Source: Desulfobacula sp.
Lineage (GTDB): Bacteria > Desulfobacterota > Desulfobacteria > Desulfobacterales > Desulfobacteraceae
Direction: 5' to 3'
NCBI RefSeq assembly: GCF_021107415.1
Contig: NZ_JAIOSW010000258.1
Span: 1 to 14,635 of the forward strand
Length of the DNA stretch: 14,635 nt
Shown here: positions 7,816-14,635 of the stretch, piece after piece
Position numbering within the stretch: the stretch's first letter is position 1
Layout of the letters: every line of letters starts with the position of its first letter
Made by a program: the position numbers and the translations under genes
Notes under the pieces: generated by a model
Told to the model about the DNA's origin: nothing
The model's input: only the letters and a program-made list of their open reading frames with translations
Databases searched by the model: none

Positions 7816-8042
7816 TTATTTTTTTTTGCCGTGGGGAAGAACAAGATTTAAAACAACCCCAAGGATACCGGCAAGACCAATGCCTTGAAGCTGGAACTGG
7901 CCGGCTGAAAAACTCATCCCTCCAATACCGAAGATCAGGATCAGTGCAACAATGGAAAGATTCCTTGCTTCCAGAAGATTGTCACCGGATTTTACCAGGG
8001 TATTTAAGCCCACAACCATGATGGCACCAAAAAGAAGCAGCA
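7816..8042 (-). pseudogene. C-terminal fragment of uracil permease
   Basis: About 75 codons matching the last part of the intact uraA, from LLLLFGAIMVVGLN to the LPHGKK end. I count about seven base differences over 227 bases (about 97% identity). Everything upstream, including substrate-binding helices, is missing. At 8038-8042 the sequence passes from uraA into ltaE through a shared CAGCA. Confidence 0.92.
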
Positions 8043-8257
8043 GCTCCTCCTCCTTCATACCGGTAGGTATGGGCGTGCTGCCCTACAATATATTCACCTC
8101 TCTTTCACAATGGACCAGAAGAGCCAAAAGATTGGTCTGTGTGCCGCTGGTACAGAAAATTGCATCTTCTGTGCCGAGCATTTTTGCGGTAAGGGCCTCA
8201 AGTTCATTCATGGTGGGATCTTCCCCATACACATCGTCCCCTACCTTTGCAGTTGCC
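8038..8257 (-). pseudogene. Internal fragment of threonine aldolase
   Basis: Matches 5386-5606, codons about 23-96 of the intact ltaE (from [15 protein letters not shown] to the GGGAA region), at about 95% identity by eye. A one-base deletion near 8097-8103 breaks the frame after VHCER. The fragment lacks the start, the PLP lysine and most of the enzyme. The match ends abruptly at 8257, where the peptidase-like fragment begins. Confidence 0.93.
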
Positions 8258-8945
8258 TCCCCAGGAATTTCTAACAATAAAATATCCGCCGCCGTTCAAT
8301 GTTTTCCCAAGAGTCGTTACAATAGACGTTTCTCCGGAGTTGTGTGTAATGGTATGGTGCCAGTTGTTTCCTGAAGGGTCATTGATATCATCATCAAGTA
8401 TCGGAGTTTCTATAAACTCCAGAAATTCCGGATCAAGAACCGCAAGACTGTCCCGGACAAATTGGACGTTTTCAGTATAAATGCGTTCAGATTCCGCTCT
8501 TTGTGCAGCTTCGATCCGATTATTTACCAGAGTTAGTTTGCCATTATCCAGGAGTATTTTAAATGCCTCATTCAATTTTTTCGGTTTCACAGGGGAATAC
8601 CATATCATATGCATTGTAAGAGCTTGCATTTAAATTCAGCTGTGCAACTTGATCGCATGGAACAACATCCACGTCGGAATTAAAATAAACAACCCTGATA
8701 TATTCTTCGGTGGAACCATCGCCTGAATCACGGACAGCACGGCGAGTAATAAGAATTGAATAATGACCCACAGGCAATTCTCCCAAATAGTAAGTACCAG
8801 GGGCAAACTCATCCATGCTGTCCACCACAAGAGCCCCTCCAACCAGAGCAGGAAAATCCGCCGGGAGGAATGTATCCGGAAGGGTTTCACCCCATGCATA
8901 TGGCCATGTTTGCAACATACAATTGCGTGATATCCCGGGTATCAT
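8258..8945 (-). pseudogene. Truncated, frameshifted gene with papain-like peptidase ending
   Basis: Two overlapping minus-strand frames appear to be one gene. The first, from ATG 8945, includes TYYLGELPVGHYSILITRR and YNAYDMVFPCETEK. The second continues KLNEAFKILLDNGKL and ends in [12 protein letters not shown]. Removing one A from the six-A run (plus-strand T at 8576-8581) joins them into about 229 codons. [12 protein letters not shown] strongly resembles the Asn-containing motif near the end of C1A (papain-like) cysteine peptidases. However, the expected catalytic Cys region is absent, and the usual His motif is not clear. The gene stops in mid-motif at 8258, where ltaE sequence takes over. 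An in-frame TGA lies just upstream of ATG 8945 and there is no ribosome site, so the 5' end is probably also lost. The C1A assignment is tentative. Confidence 0.42.
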
Positions 8946-8982
8946 TTTTCAGAACAATCCAACCGTTTCTTGGATTTGTGCA

Positions 8983-9603
8983 TTAAGGTTCCGGACGCGG
9001 ACAATAATCCTGACTGCCGAAAACAGCGGCAAAACCCTCCAGATCAATAATGGCCGGCAGGTAGCCTGCCAGGTCTGACCCGTCCACGTCCCGGTCCCAG
9101 TCAAGGTCGAACTCGCCCACACAATTGGGGATGGGCCTGACAGTGTAGGTTCCTCCAAAATCACCGCCAAAGATTGGCACGCCGGCCCAATCATTCTCGT
9201 CCTTCACTTCCCATGCAGCGGGTGACGCAGGCAAAAAAAAGGATAAATCCGGGTGGGCGGGAATTGTAACGGTGAGATAACAGGATACAGCAGCTATTCC
9301 ATCGGCTGAGAGAAGGAATTGAGGAGAGGAGTGGGGTTGGAATTCGTTCCAGTTAACTTCTCCGATGGTCAGGTCGAAGTTAACGAACCGGCCGTCCTGC
9401 ACGCCGTCGGGAAGGCCAAAAAGTGACGGCTCTACCTCGAACTCGGCAATAAACTGATCGCCTATTGAAATACCCTGGATACCGTCCTCAATTGAGTCAA
9501 CGGTTAAATCAACACGCCACCTGAGTTGTTCGGCGGTGGCAAGGGTTATGCCGATCAGGATCATCAGCGCGGCAACAAAGGATGTCATAAGTTTTGGTCT
9601 CAT
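8983..9603 (-). CDS. Exported protein with dockerin-like calcium-binding C-terminus
   Basis: A 206-residue secreted protein of unknown function. The N-terminus has a signal peptide: basic MRPKLM, a hydrophobic core about residues 8-20, and probable cleavage after ATA at 24. The middle looks like a beta-rich extracellular domain with no motif I recognise. The end, GEFDLDWDRDVDGSDL (164-178), has the alternating Asp pattern (D166, D168, D170, D172, D174, D177) of a type I dockerin/EF-hand-like calcium loop. C161 and C201 flank it and may pair. The start is well supported by GGGAGG (9610-9615) ahead of ATG 9603. Base composition is clearly richer in G+C than its neighbours; two 60-base lines inside it hold 40 and 38 G+C. 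This suggests a different origin. No cohesin partner is visible. Confidence 0.75.
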   Translation of the reverse strand: MRPKLMTSFVAALMILIGITLATAEQLRWRVDLTVDSIEDGIQGISIGDQFIAEFEVEPSLFGLPDGVQDGRFVNFDLTIGEVNWNEFQPHSSPQFLLSADGIAAVSCYLTVTIPAHPDLSFFLPASPAAWEVKDENDWAGVPIFGGDFGGTYTVRPIPNCVGEFDLDWDRDVDGSDLAGYLPAIIDLEGFAAVFGSQDYCPRPEP

Positions 9604-9756
9604 GGGTCGCCTCCCGTTAAAATGTAAAAAATAACAAATATATTTTGCTCGTTATCAGAATGTTTCCTTTTTTGGTTATAATACATGCAAGAAATACACC
9701 AAATTTGTTGCACTTTAAGAGTCTTATTTGATAGTAATTACAAATATTTAGGATAA

Positions 9757-9774
9757 TTTTTTCCTAGGAAAAAA
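9757..9774. promoter_or_regulatory. Perfect 18 bp palindrome
   Basis: TTTTTTCCTAGGAAAAAA is its own reverse complement, centred on CCTAGG. It could be an operator; the binding protein is not known to me. With no spacer it cannot form a normal hairpin loop in RNA. Confidence 0.5.
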
Positions 9775-9775
9775 A

Positions 9776-9790
9776 TGTAACATTGTTACA
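9776..9790. promoter_or_regulatory. Palindrome TGTAACA-T-TGTTACA
   Basis: Two perfect 7-base arms with a single central base, typical in size of a dimeric repressor operator. It starts one base after the 18 bp palindrome. Confidence 0.55.
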
Positions 9791-9803
9791 AAAAGTTCAT
9801 ATA

Positions 9804-9825
9804 ATTGTGAAAAAATTTACACAAT
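9804..9825. promoter_or_regulatory. Inverted repeat ATTGTG-N10-CACAAT
   Basis: Six-base perfect arms separated by an AT-only 10-base spacer (9810-9819), a helical-turn arrangement that a helix-turn-helix dimer could read. It is the third symmetric site within 69 bases. Confidence 0.5.
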
Positions 9826-9995
9826 GGAACAAAAATATATTCAACCAAATAATAAAAGAATAGTATTTTAGTTTACATACGATTATCCTGTGGGTTAAGC
9901 AAAGGTTTATTGAAGAATTCAAGCAGTCAGGTGTTGATTAACCTTTAAAAAATTGTCATTAATGGAGCAAATATTATTTTTAGGAGATTTGATTC

Positions 9996-10874
9996 ATGAG
10001 TATGGAGCCAGGAAAAACCATTGTCGGATTTGTCGGATTGGGGGTCATGGGCCAAAGTATGGCCGGACATATTTTGAATGCCGGATATGAATTGCATGTT
10101 TATACCCGTACAAAGAATAAGGCTGATAATATCATCTCAAAAGGTGCTGTTTGGAAGGAGACTGTATCCGAACTGAGTTCAAAATGTGATGTCATTATTA
10201 CCATTGTCGGGTTCCCGGCTGACGTTGAAGATGTCTATCTGGTTGGCGATGGTATTTTAAACCATGCAGGGAAAGGGACCGTAGTAATTGATATGACCAC
10301 ATCCATCCCGGATCTTGCTGTTAAAATATATGAGCAGGCAAAAGAAAAAGGCATTGAATCACTTGATGCACCGGTGTCAGGCGGGGATTTAGGTGCTCAA
10401 AATGCAAGTCTTTCCATTATGGTTGGCGGGGATAAAAAGACCTTTGATAAGGTCAGTCCTCTTTTTGAAGTGATGGGTAAAAATATTGTACTGCAGGGGA
10501 AAGCAGGCGCAGGCCAGCATACCAAAATGGCAAACCAGATTGCCATTGCAGCCGGAATGGTGGCGGTCTGTGAGTCAATAGCCTATGCTAAAAAGTCGGG
10601 TCTTGATCCAGAGACCGTATTAAAGAGTATTGGGTCGGGTGCAGCCGGATCATGGTCATTAAATAATCTGGGTCCCCGGATGATTGCCCAGAATTTTGAG
10701 CCAGGATTTTATATCAAGCATTTTATAAAGGATATGAATATTGCCGCCACATCTTCAAATCGTTTAGGGCTTGAAACCCCCGGACTTGACCTTGCCTTGT
10801 CTCTTTATAAAAAAATGGCGGAAAATGGATTTGAAAATGATGGAACCCAGGCACTTTTTAAATTGTTTCAATAG
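9996..10874 (+). CDS. NAD(P)-dependent beta-hydroxyacid dehydrogenase (3-hydroxyisobutyrate dehydrogenase family)
   Basis: A 292-residue cytoplasmic oxidoreductase. The Rossmann loop GFVGLGVMGQSM is at 11-22, the substrate-binding signature DAPVSGGDLGAQNASL at 124-139, and the catalytic lysine is predicted as K177 in GAGQHTKMANQ. The C-terminal helical domain is complete. The family interconverts beta-hydroxyacids and their semialdehydes: 3-hydroxyisobutyrate, tartronate semialdehyde, or glyoxylate and succinic semialdehyde in the GLYR branch. I cannot choose the substrate from sequence alone. AGGAGA (9982-9987) lies eight bases before ATG 9996. The three palindromes upstream may regulate it. 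A decayed, 5'-truncated second copy is at 6629-7300. Confidence 0.9.
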   Translation: MSMEPGKTIVGFVGLGVMGQSMAGHILNAGYELHVYTRTKNKADNIISKGAVWKETVSELSSKCDVIITIVGFPADVEDVYLVGDGILNHAGKGTVVIDMTTSIPDLAVKIYEQAKEKGIESLDAPVSGGDLGAQNASLSIMVGGDKKTFDKVSPLFEVMGKNIVLQGKAGAGQHTKMANQIAIAAGMVAVCESIAYAKKSGLDPETVLKSIGSGAAGSWSLNNLGPRMIAQNFEPGFYIKHFIKDMNIAATSSNRLGLETPGLDLALSLYKKMAENGFENDGTQALFKLFQ

Positions 10875-10879
10875 ATTCC

Positions 10880-10897
10880 ATGGAGATATCTACTGAA
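10880..10897 (+). pseudogene. Six-codon remnant of the YqaA/DedA-like gene
   Basis: ATGGAGATATCTACTGAA, five bases after the dehydrogenase stop, aligns with GTGGAGATATTAGCTGAA at 7306-7323, the first six codons of the YqaA-like gene. The rest of the gene is gone and the hairpin follows immediately. The frame runs on through the hairpin for 27 codons to TGA at 10961, which is unlikely to be a real product. Confidence 0.75.
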
Positions 10898-10899
10898 AA

Positions 10900-10945
10900 A
10901 TACCCCTGGAAAATTATACCTTGGGTATATCTTTTCCAGGGGTAT
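10900..10945 (-). terminator. Hairpin terminator between the dehydrogenase and uraA
   Basis: A perfect 14-pair stem (10900-10913 with 10932-10945) with an inner TATACC/GGTATA stem (10915-10920, 10924-10929). On the minus strand the stem runs into five T, so it is a good terminator for the upp-uraA operon. There is no T run on the plus side, though the hairpin may still stop or protect the dehydrogenase transcript. Confidence 0.88.
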
Positions 10946-10964
10946 GTAAGAGCTGTTTATTGAA

Positions 10965-12215
10965 TTATTCTTTTTTGCCGTGGGGAAGAACAAGATTTAA
11001 AACAACCCCCAGGATACCGGCAAGACCAATGCCTTGAAGCTGGAACTGGCCGGCTGAAAAACTCATCCCACCAATACCGAAGATCAGGATCAGTGCAACA
11101 ATGGAAAGATTCCTTGCTTCCAGGAGATCGTCACCGGATTTTACCAGGGTGTTTAAGCCCACAACCATGATGGCACCGAAAAGAAGCAGCATAATCCCTC
11201 CCATAACCGGGACGGGTATTGTTTGAAGGATGGCTCCCAATTTACCAACAAAGGCCAGAATAATGGCTGCAATGGCTGCCCAGGTCATGATGGCGGGGTT
11301 GAATACCTTTGTCAGAGCAACGGCACCGGTGACTTCCGAATAGGTGGTATTGGGTGGCCCACCCAAAAATGATGCAAGGGAAGTTGCCACGCCGTCACCC
11401 AGCATGGTGTTTTGGATACCCGGGTCTTTCAGGTAATCTTTGCCGGTAACGCCACCGATGGCCACAACATCGCCAAAGTGTTCAATGGCAGGTGCAATGG
11501 CAATGGGAACAATAAAAAATATGGCCTGAAGATTCCATTCAGGCAAAACAAAATTGGGTACAGCAAACCAGGATGCTTTAGCGATGCCGGAAAAGTCAAC
11601 AAACCCGAAAATCAGGGCAACAATATACCCAACCACAATACCGCAGAGAATAGGGATCAGTTTGAAAACGCCTTTCCCGAGAATGGAGACAAGAATGGTT
11701 GTGGCAAGGGCAAGAAGGCTGATAGTCATGGCTTTTGCCTGGGGAAAGAGCACAATAGCACCATCTCCGGTTTTTCCCATGGCCATGTATACGGCAACAG
11801 GGGCAAGAATCAGCCCGATTACCATAATGACAGGGCCTGTTACAACCGGGGGAAGTACTCTTTTAATAATATCGCTTCCCTGCACCCGTACCAGAAGACT
11901 CAGCAGCATATACAAAACACCTGCAGCAGCAAGGCCGCACATGGTTCCTGGGATTCCCCAGGTTTTTACCCCATAGATAATAGGTGCAATAAAAGCAAAT
12001 GAGGAAGCTAAAAAGATAGGGACTTTACCCCTGGTAATAATTTGGAATACCAAAGTTCCAAGACCTGCTGTGAAAAGTGCAACATTTGGGTCAAGGCCGG
12101 TTAAAAGCGGTACTAAAACCAGGGCACCAAATGCGACAAACAGCATCTGGGCGCCTAAAAAACAGTCTTTTACCTGAAAATTGTAGTCGGTTGGAGCTTG
12201 ATTAGAATTGGACAT
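10965..12215 (-). CDS. uraA: Uracil permease (NCS2 family)
   Basis: A 416-residue inner-membrane uracil:proton symporter with the length and hydrophobicity expected for 14 membrane segments. Key family features are APAIEHFGDVVAIGG, with E245 corresponding to E. coli UraA E241, and GGPPNTTYSE, with E294 corresponding to E290. The first supports nucleobase recognition in the transmembrane core. It lies 35 bases downstream of upp on the same strand, a standard uptake-plus-salvage pair. The ribosome site AAAAGGTAG is weak and rather distant. Transcription ends at the hairpin at 10900-10945. The last 75 codons exist as a second copy at 7816-8042. Confidence 0.94.
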   Translation of the reverse strand: MSNSNQAPTDYNFQVKDCFLGAQMLFVAFGALVLVPLLTGLDPNVALFTAGLGTLVFQIITRGKVPIFLASSFAFIAPIIYGVKTWGIPGTMCGLAAAGVLYMLLSLLVRVQGSDIIKRVLPPVVTGPVIMVIGLILAPVAVYMAMGKTGDGAIVLFPQAKAMTISLLALATTILVSILGKGVFKLIPILCGIVVGYIVALIFGFVDFSGIAKASWFAVPNFVLPEWNLQAIFFIVPIAIAPAIEHFGDVVAIGGVTGKDYLKDPGIQNTMLGDGVATSLASFLGGPPNTTYSEVTGAVALTKVFNPAIMTWAAIAAIILAFVGKLGAILQTIPVPVMGGIMLLLFGAIMVVGLNTLVKSGDDLLEARNLSIVALILIFGIGGMSFSAGQFQLQGIGLAGILGVVLNLVLPHGKKE

Positions 12216-12250
12216 TTTGTTTTCTACCTTTTTTTAATTAATTAATGGTT

Positions 12251-12877
12251 TTATTTAGTGCCAAAAATTTTATCACCGGCATCCCCCAGGCCTGGCAGTA
12301 TATAGCCGATTTCATTGAGACATTCATCAACACTGGCCACATAAATATCCACATCCGGGTGTTTTTGCTCTACGTTTGCAATCCCTTCGGGTGCTGCCAC
12401 CAGAAAAAGACCTTTGATGGTTTTGCATCCAGCTTTTTTCAGCAGGTCAATGGTGGCAATAAGGGTTCCCCCGGTTGCCAGCATGGGGTCGAGAATCAAA
12501 GCAGTTCTCTCTTCCATGGAACTGGCTGTTTTAACATAATACTGTACCGGTTTTAAGGTCTCTTCATTTCTGTAGAATCCGACCACGCTGACCTTGGCAG
12601 ATGGTATGAGGTCAAACACACCATCCAGCATTCCAACCCCGGCTCTTAAAATGGGAACAACGGTAATTTTTTTCCCCTTAATTTTTTCGACTTCAACTTT
12701 TCCGGCCCACCCTACAATCACCTTTTTTTCTGTGGCAAGGTCTTTTGTGGCTTCATAGGTCAAAAGTCTTGCAACCTCCGCAGAAAGATCCCTGAAATCT
12801 TTTGTGCTGATGTCTTTTTGGCGCATTAGTCCTAATTTATGCTTTATAAGAGGATGATCCTCTACAAATACAGTCAT
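12251..12877 (-). CDS. upp: Uracil phosphoribosyltransferase
   Basis: A 208-residue cytoplasmic enzyme converting uracil and PRPP to UMP and pyrophosphate in pyrimidine salvage; the length equals E. coli Upp. The PRPP-binding loop [10 protein letters not shown] is at 129-138, the [10 protein letters not shown] segment at 74-83, and the uracil-binding C-terminal [18 protein letters not shown] is present. AAGGAGG (plus-strand 12882-12888) is a strong ribosome site for ATG 12877. It is the first gene of the upp-uraA operon and diverges from priA. Confidence 0.96.
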   Translation of the reverse strand: MTVFVEDHPLIKHKLGLMRQKDISTKDFRDLSAEVARLLTYEATKDLATEKKVIVGWAGKVEVEKIKGKKITVVPILRAGVGMLDGVFDLIPSAKVSVVGFYRNEETLKPVQYYVKTASSMEERTALILDPMLATGGTLIATIDLLKKAGCKTIKGLFLVAAPEGIANVEQKHPDVDIYVASVDECLNEIGYILPGLGDAGDKIFGTK

Positions 12878-13025
12878 ACTGCCTCCTTTATTATTACTAT
12901 TTCTCCTGGATATCGGATAAAAAATATCACTAAGAAACTATTAAAATCATATAGGCTAGTCAAGCAAATAAGTCTTTGGAAATTCTTATGTTGAAATATT
13001 TTTTATTTTATGCACAATAGGACGG
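12878..13025. other. Divergent upp/priA intergenic region
   Basis: 148 AT-rich bases that must hold promoters for both genes. A minus-strand TTGACT (12957-12962) with a TAGTTT at 17 bases spacing is the best candidate for upp, but its -10 match is poor. I see no uracil-responsive attenuator or PyrR-type structure. Confidence 0.4.
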
Positions 13026-14635
13026 ATGACTCAAATATCTTACATATCTGTTGCCGTATCTCTTCCCGTAATAAAATCATACACATACAGTGTTCCGGAT
13101 CATTTAAAAGATTTTTGTTCCCCGGGAATGAGGGTGCTGGTTCCATTTGGAAACAGGCGGGTGAGCGGATATATTCTTTCAGGGCAGAAAGATTGTAAAG
13201 GATTTAAGGCAAAGAAAATTTTCGATGTTTTAGATGATCATCCCTTGTTTCCGGAATCGGAAATATCCTTTTTTAAGTGGATTGCCGGATATTATATCCA
13301 TCCTTTGGGAGAAGTGATTAAAACTGCGCTTCCTTCCGGTCTTGACCGCCATGATGTCTCTTGTGTTTTTGTTACACAGCACGGTCAGGATCATTTGAAT
13401 GCAGGCAGGCTTACACCCGGGGAGGAACAGGTGATTGAGTTTGTTTTGCAACGCCAATCCTGCGCCGTAAAACAATTGAAAAAAAATAGCCAAAACACTA
13501 CGATCAACGCCTTGATCCGCAGGATGGAAAAAAAAGATTTAATAACGGTTTCAGCCGTATTAAAAAGAGACGGGGCAAATATAAAAAAAGAAAAATTTAT
13601 TCTTCATAGTGATGGCCCGAAAACTATCATTCGTATGTCAAAAAAAAGAAAGAAACTTCTTTGTCTGGTGAAGGAGAAAAAAGAGATCTCTCTGACCGGG
13701 TTAAAAGTGCTTATTCCTACGGCACCGGCATTGATAAAGCCATTGGCGGAAGCCGGATATATACAGATTATTCAACGCCAGGTTTTCAGAGATCCTTTAG
13801 GAGATCCTGTGGAGCCTGATACACCGCCAAAGTTGACATCGGAACAGCAGATAGTGGTCAAAAGGGTGCAGGAAAATTTGAGCCGGGGATTTGCCCCATA
13901 TCTCTTATCCGGCGTCACAGGGTCCGGCAAGACCGAAGTTTATATGCGGCTGGTGTGGGATGTGGTTGAAAAAGGGAAGAGTGCCATTGTGCTTGTACCG
14001 GAGATTTCTTTGATTTCCCAGACGGAAAGACGCTTCAGGGCAAGGTTTGGGGAGAAAATAGCCGTCATTCATTCTTCATTAACCCAAGGTGAGCTTCTGG
14101 ATCAATGGCACAAAATTGTCTTAAAAAAGGTGAGCATTGTTATCGGTGCCAGGTCTGCTGTTTTTGCGCCATTTGAAAATATCGGGATCATTATTGTGGA
14201 TGAGGAACATGATACCTCTTATAAACAGGAGAGGGGCTTAAGATATAATGCAAGGGATCTTGCCGTTGTCCGCGGTAAAATGAATGATTGTCCGGTGATT
14301 TTAGGCTCGGCAACCCCTTCTGTTCAATCCTATCAGAATGTTGTTATAAAGCGATTTGAGGAATTAAAACTTAAAAAACGTGTCAACCGGCATCCATTGC
14401 CCAGGATAACCCTTGTGGATCTTAAAAAATATAAGGATGCGAGAGGATATGACAGGATCATAACGCCTGACCTTTCAAAAGAGATTCGAACTTGTCTTGA
14501 TAACGGAACCCAGGCGTTGATCTTTTTGACCAGGCGGGGGTTTGCAACGTTCCCTGTCTGCATGGATTGCGGAAAGTCTCTGACCTGCAAATATTCTGAT
14601 GTGACCATGACCCCTCAAAAAGGGCACAATGAATA
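13026..14635 (+). CDS. priA: Primosomal protein N' (replication restart helicase PriA), 5' part
   Basis: An open frame of 536 codons running off the right edge without a stop. PriA reloads the replisome at abandoned forks. The N-terminal 3'-DNA-binding domain starts MTQISYISVAVSLPV and includes GMRVLVPFGNRRVSGYI. A winged-helix region follows, then the SF2 helicase: Walker A GVTGSGKT at 296-303, LVPEISLISQT, the DEEH box at 392-395 and LGSATPSVQSY. The zinc region begins C512-x2-C515-x5-C521, but the expected fourth Cys is Ser (S524, codon TCT at 14595). The remaining zinc pairs and helicase motifs lie outside the window. The ATG at 13026 has only a weak AGGA ahead of it. ATG 13009 is in another frame. 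The gene diverges from upp. Confidence 0.94.
   Translation, partial: MTQISYISVAVSLPVIKSYTYSVPDHLKDFCSPGMRVLVPFGNRRVSGYILSGQKDCKGFKAKKIFDVLDDHPLFPESEISFFKWIAGYYIHPLGEVIKTALPSGLDRHDVSCVFVTQHGQDHLNAGRLTPGEEQVIEFVLQRQSCAVKQLKKNSQNTTINALIRRMEKKDLITVSAVLKRDGANIKKEKFILHSDGPKTIIRMSKKRKKLLCLVKEKKEISLTGLKVLIPTAPALIKPLAEAGYIQIIQRQVFRDPLGDPVEPDTPPKLTSEQQIVVKRVQENLSRGFAPYLLSGVTGSGKTEVYMRLVWDVVEKGKSAIVLVPEISLISQTERRFRARFGEKIAVIHSSLTQGELLDQWHKIVLKKVSIVIGARSAVFAPFENIGIIIVDEEHDTSYKQERGLRYNARDLAVVRGKMNDCPVILGSATPSVQSYQNVVIKRFEELKLKKRVNRHPLPRITLVDLKKYKDARGYDRIITPDLSKEIRTCLDNGTQALIFLTRRGFATFPVCMDCGKSLTCKYSDVTMTPQKGHNE

Larger units (their letters stand above)
6629..8257. other. Composite block of pieces homologous to other genes in the window
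   Basis: In order: dehydrogenase 3' part, YqaA-like gene, hairpin, uraA 3' part, ltaE internal part. The first four follow the order and orientation of the intact locus at 9996-12215; the last comes from the gene at 4661-5674. No transposase, terminal inverted repeat or target-site duplication is visible at either edge. Confidence 0.85.
9604..9995. other. AT-rich divergent intergenic region
   Basis: 392 bases between the exported-protein gene (minus) and the dehydrogenase gene (plus). No coding frame is convincing. It contains three palindromic sites between 9757 and 9825, listed separately, and a TATAAT at 9677-9682 without a matching -35 box. I could not assign a confident promoter for either gene. 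Confidence 0.7.

Noticed and set aside
6629..8257. Insertion sequence or integrative element
   Set aside because: No transposase, integrase, terminal inverted repeats, target duplication or tRNA attachment site is visible at the edges.
7952..8374. 140-residue plus-strand frame
   Set aside because: It runs antisense across the uraA, ltaE and peptidase-like fragments and has no family resemblance. A similar antisense frame exists over intact ltaE.
8949..9194. Minus-strand 81-residue frame over the end of the exported protein gene
   Set aside because: It overlaps the dockerin-like frame, which has a signal peptide, good ribosome site and recognisable calcium motif.
10880..10963. 27-codon peptide gene after the dehydrogenase
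   Set aside because: It is the six-codon remnant of the YqaA-like gene reading through a terminator hairpin, with no ribosome site of its own.
11412..12002. Long plus-strand frames over uraA
   Set aside because: They are antisense shadows of uraA, which has the full NCS2 motif set on the minus strand.

Overview
The window reads as a piece of a deltaproteobacterial chromosome, most likely a sulfate reducer of the Desulfobacteraceae type. This rests on gene content and overall protein character (gate-domain membrane protein next to recN, FmdB zinc ribbon, E. coli-length citrate synthase, dockerin-like exported protein) and not on any database search, so the genus is not claimed. Base composition is moderate to AT-rich, except for one clearly GC-richer exported gene at 8983-9603.

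Layout. 70-4655 is an ordinary housekeeping run on the plus strand: a small hypothetical gene, a gate-domain membrane protein, recN (DNA repair), an FmdB-type zinc ribbon and citrate synthase (gltA). A low-specificity threonine aldolase (ltaE) runs convergently into gltA. From about 5690 to 8945 the DNA is a patchwork of broken genes. It holds the C-terminal part of an AlbA_2/GHKL-type ATP-binding regulator, an internally deleted N-terminal fragment of a type I restriction subunit (hsdR), and a decayed 5'-truncated beta-hydroxyacid dehydrogenase. One intact YqaA/DedA-like membrane gene follows, then a terminator, a C-terminal fragment of uraA, an internal fragment of ltaE, and a frameshifted, truncated cysteine-peptidase-like gene. 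8983-9603 encodes a secreted protein with a dockerin-like calcium motif. A 392 bp AT-rich intergenic region with three palindromes follows. From 9996 to the right edge the genome is orderly again: intact beta-hydroxyacid dehydrogenase, a hairpin terminator, a uraA and upp operon on the minus strand (uracil uptake and salvage), and the first 536 codons of priA (replication restart), which run off the window.

How the parts relate. The block 6629-8257 is built from pieces homologous to intact genes elsewhere in the same window: the dehydrogenase, terminator and uraA at 9996-12215, and ltaE at 4661-5674. The YqaA-like gene survives only in the broken block; at the intact locus just its first six codons remain in front of the terminator. 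The two loci therefore show reciprocal loss.

I found no complete new defence, mobile or metabolic system. The most unusual features are the composite duplication, the palindrome cluster, the in-frame 12 bp repeat expansions in recN and in the regulator remnant, and a Cys-to-Ser change at an expected PriA zinc ligand.
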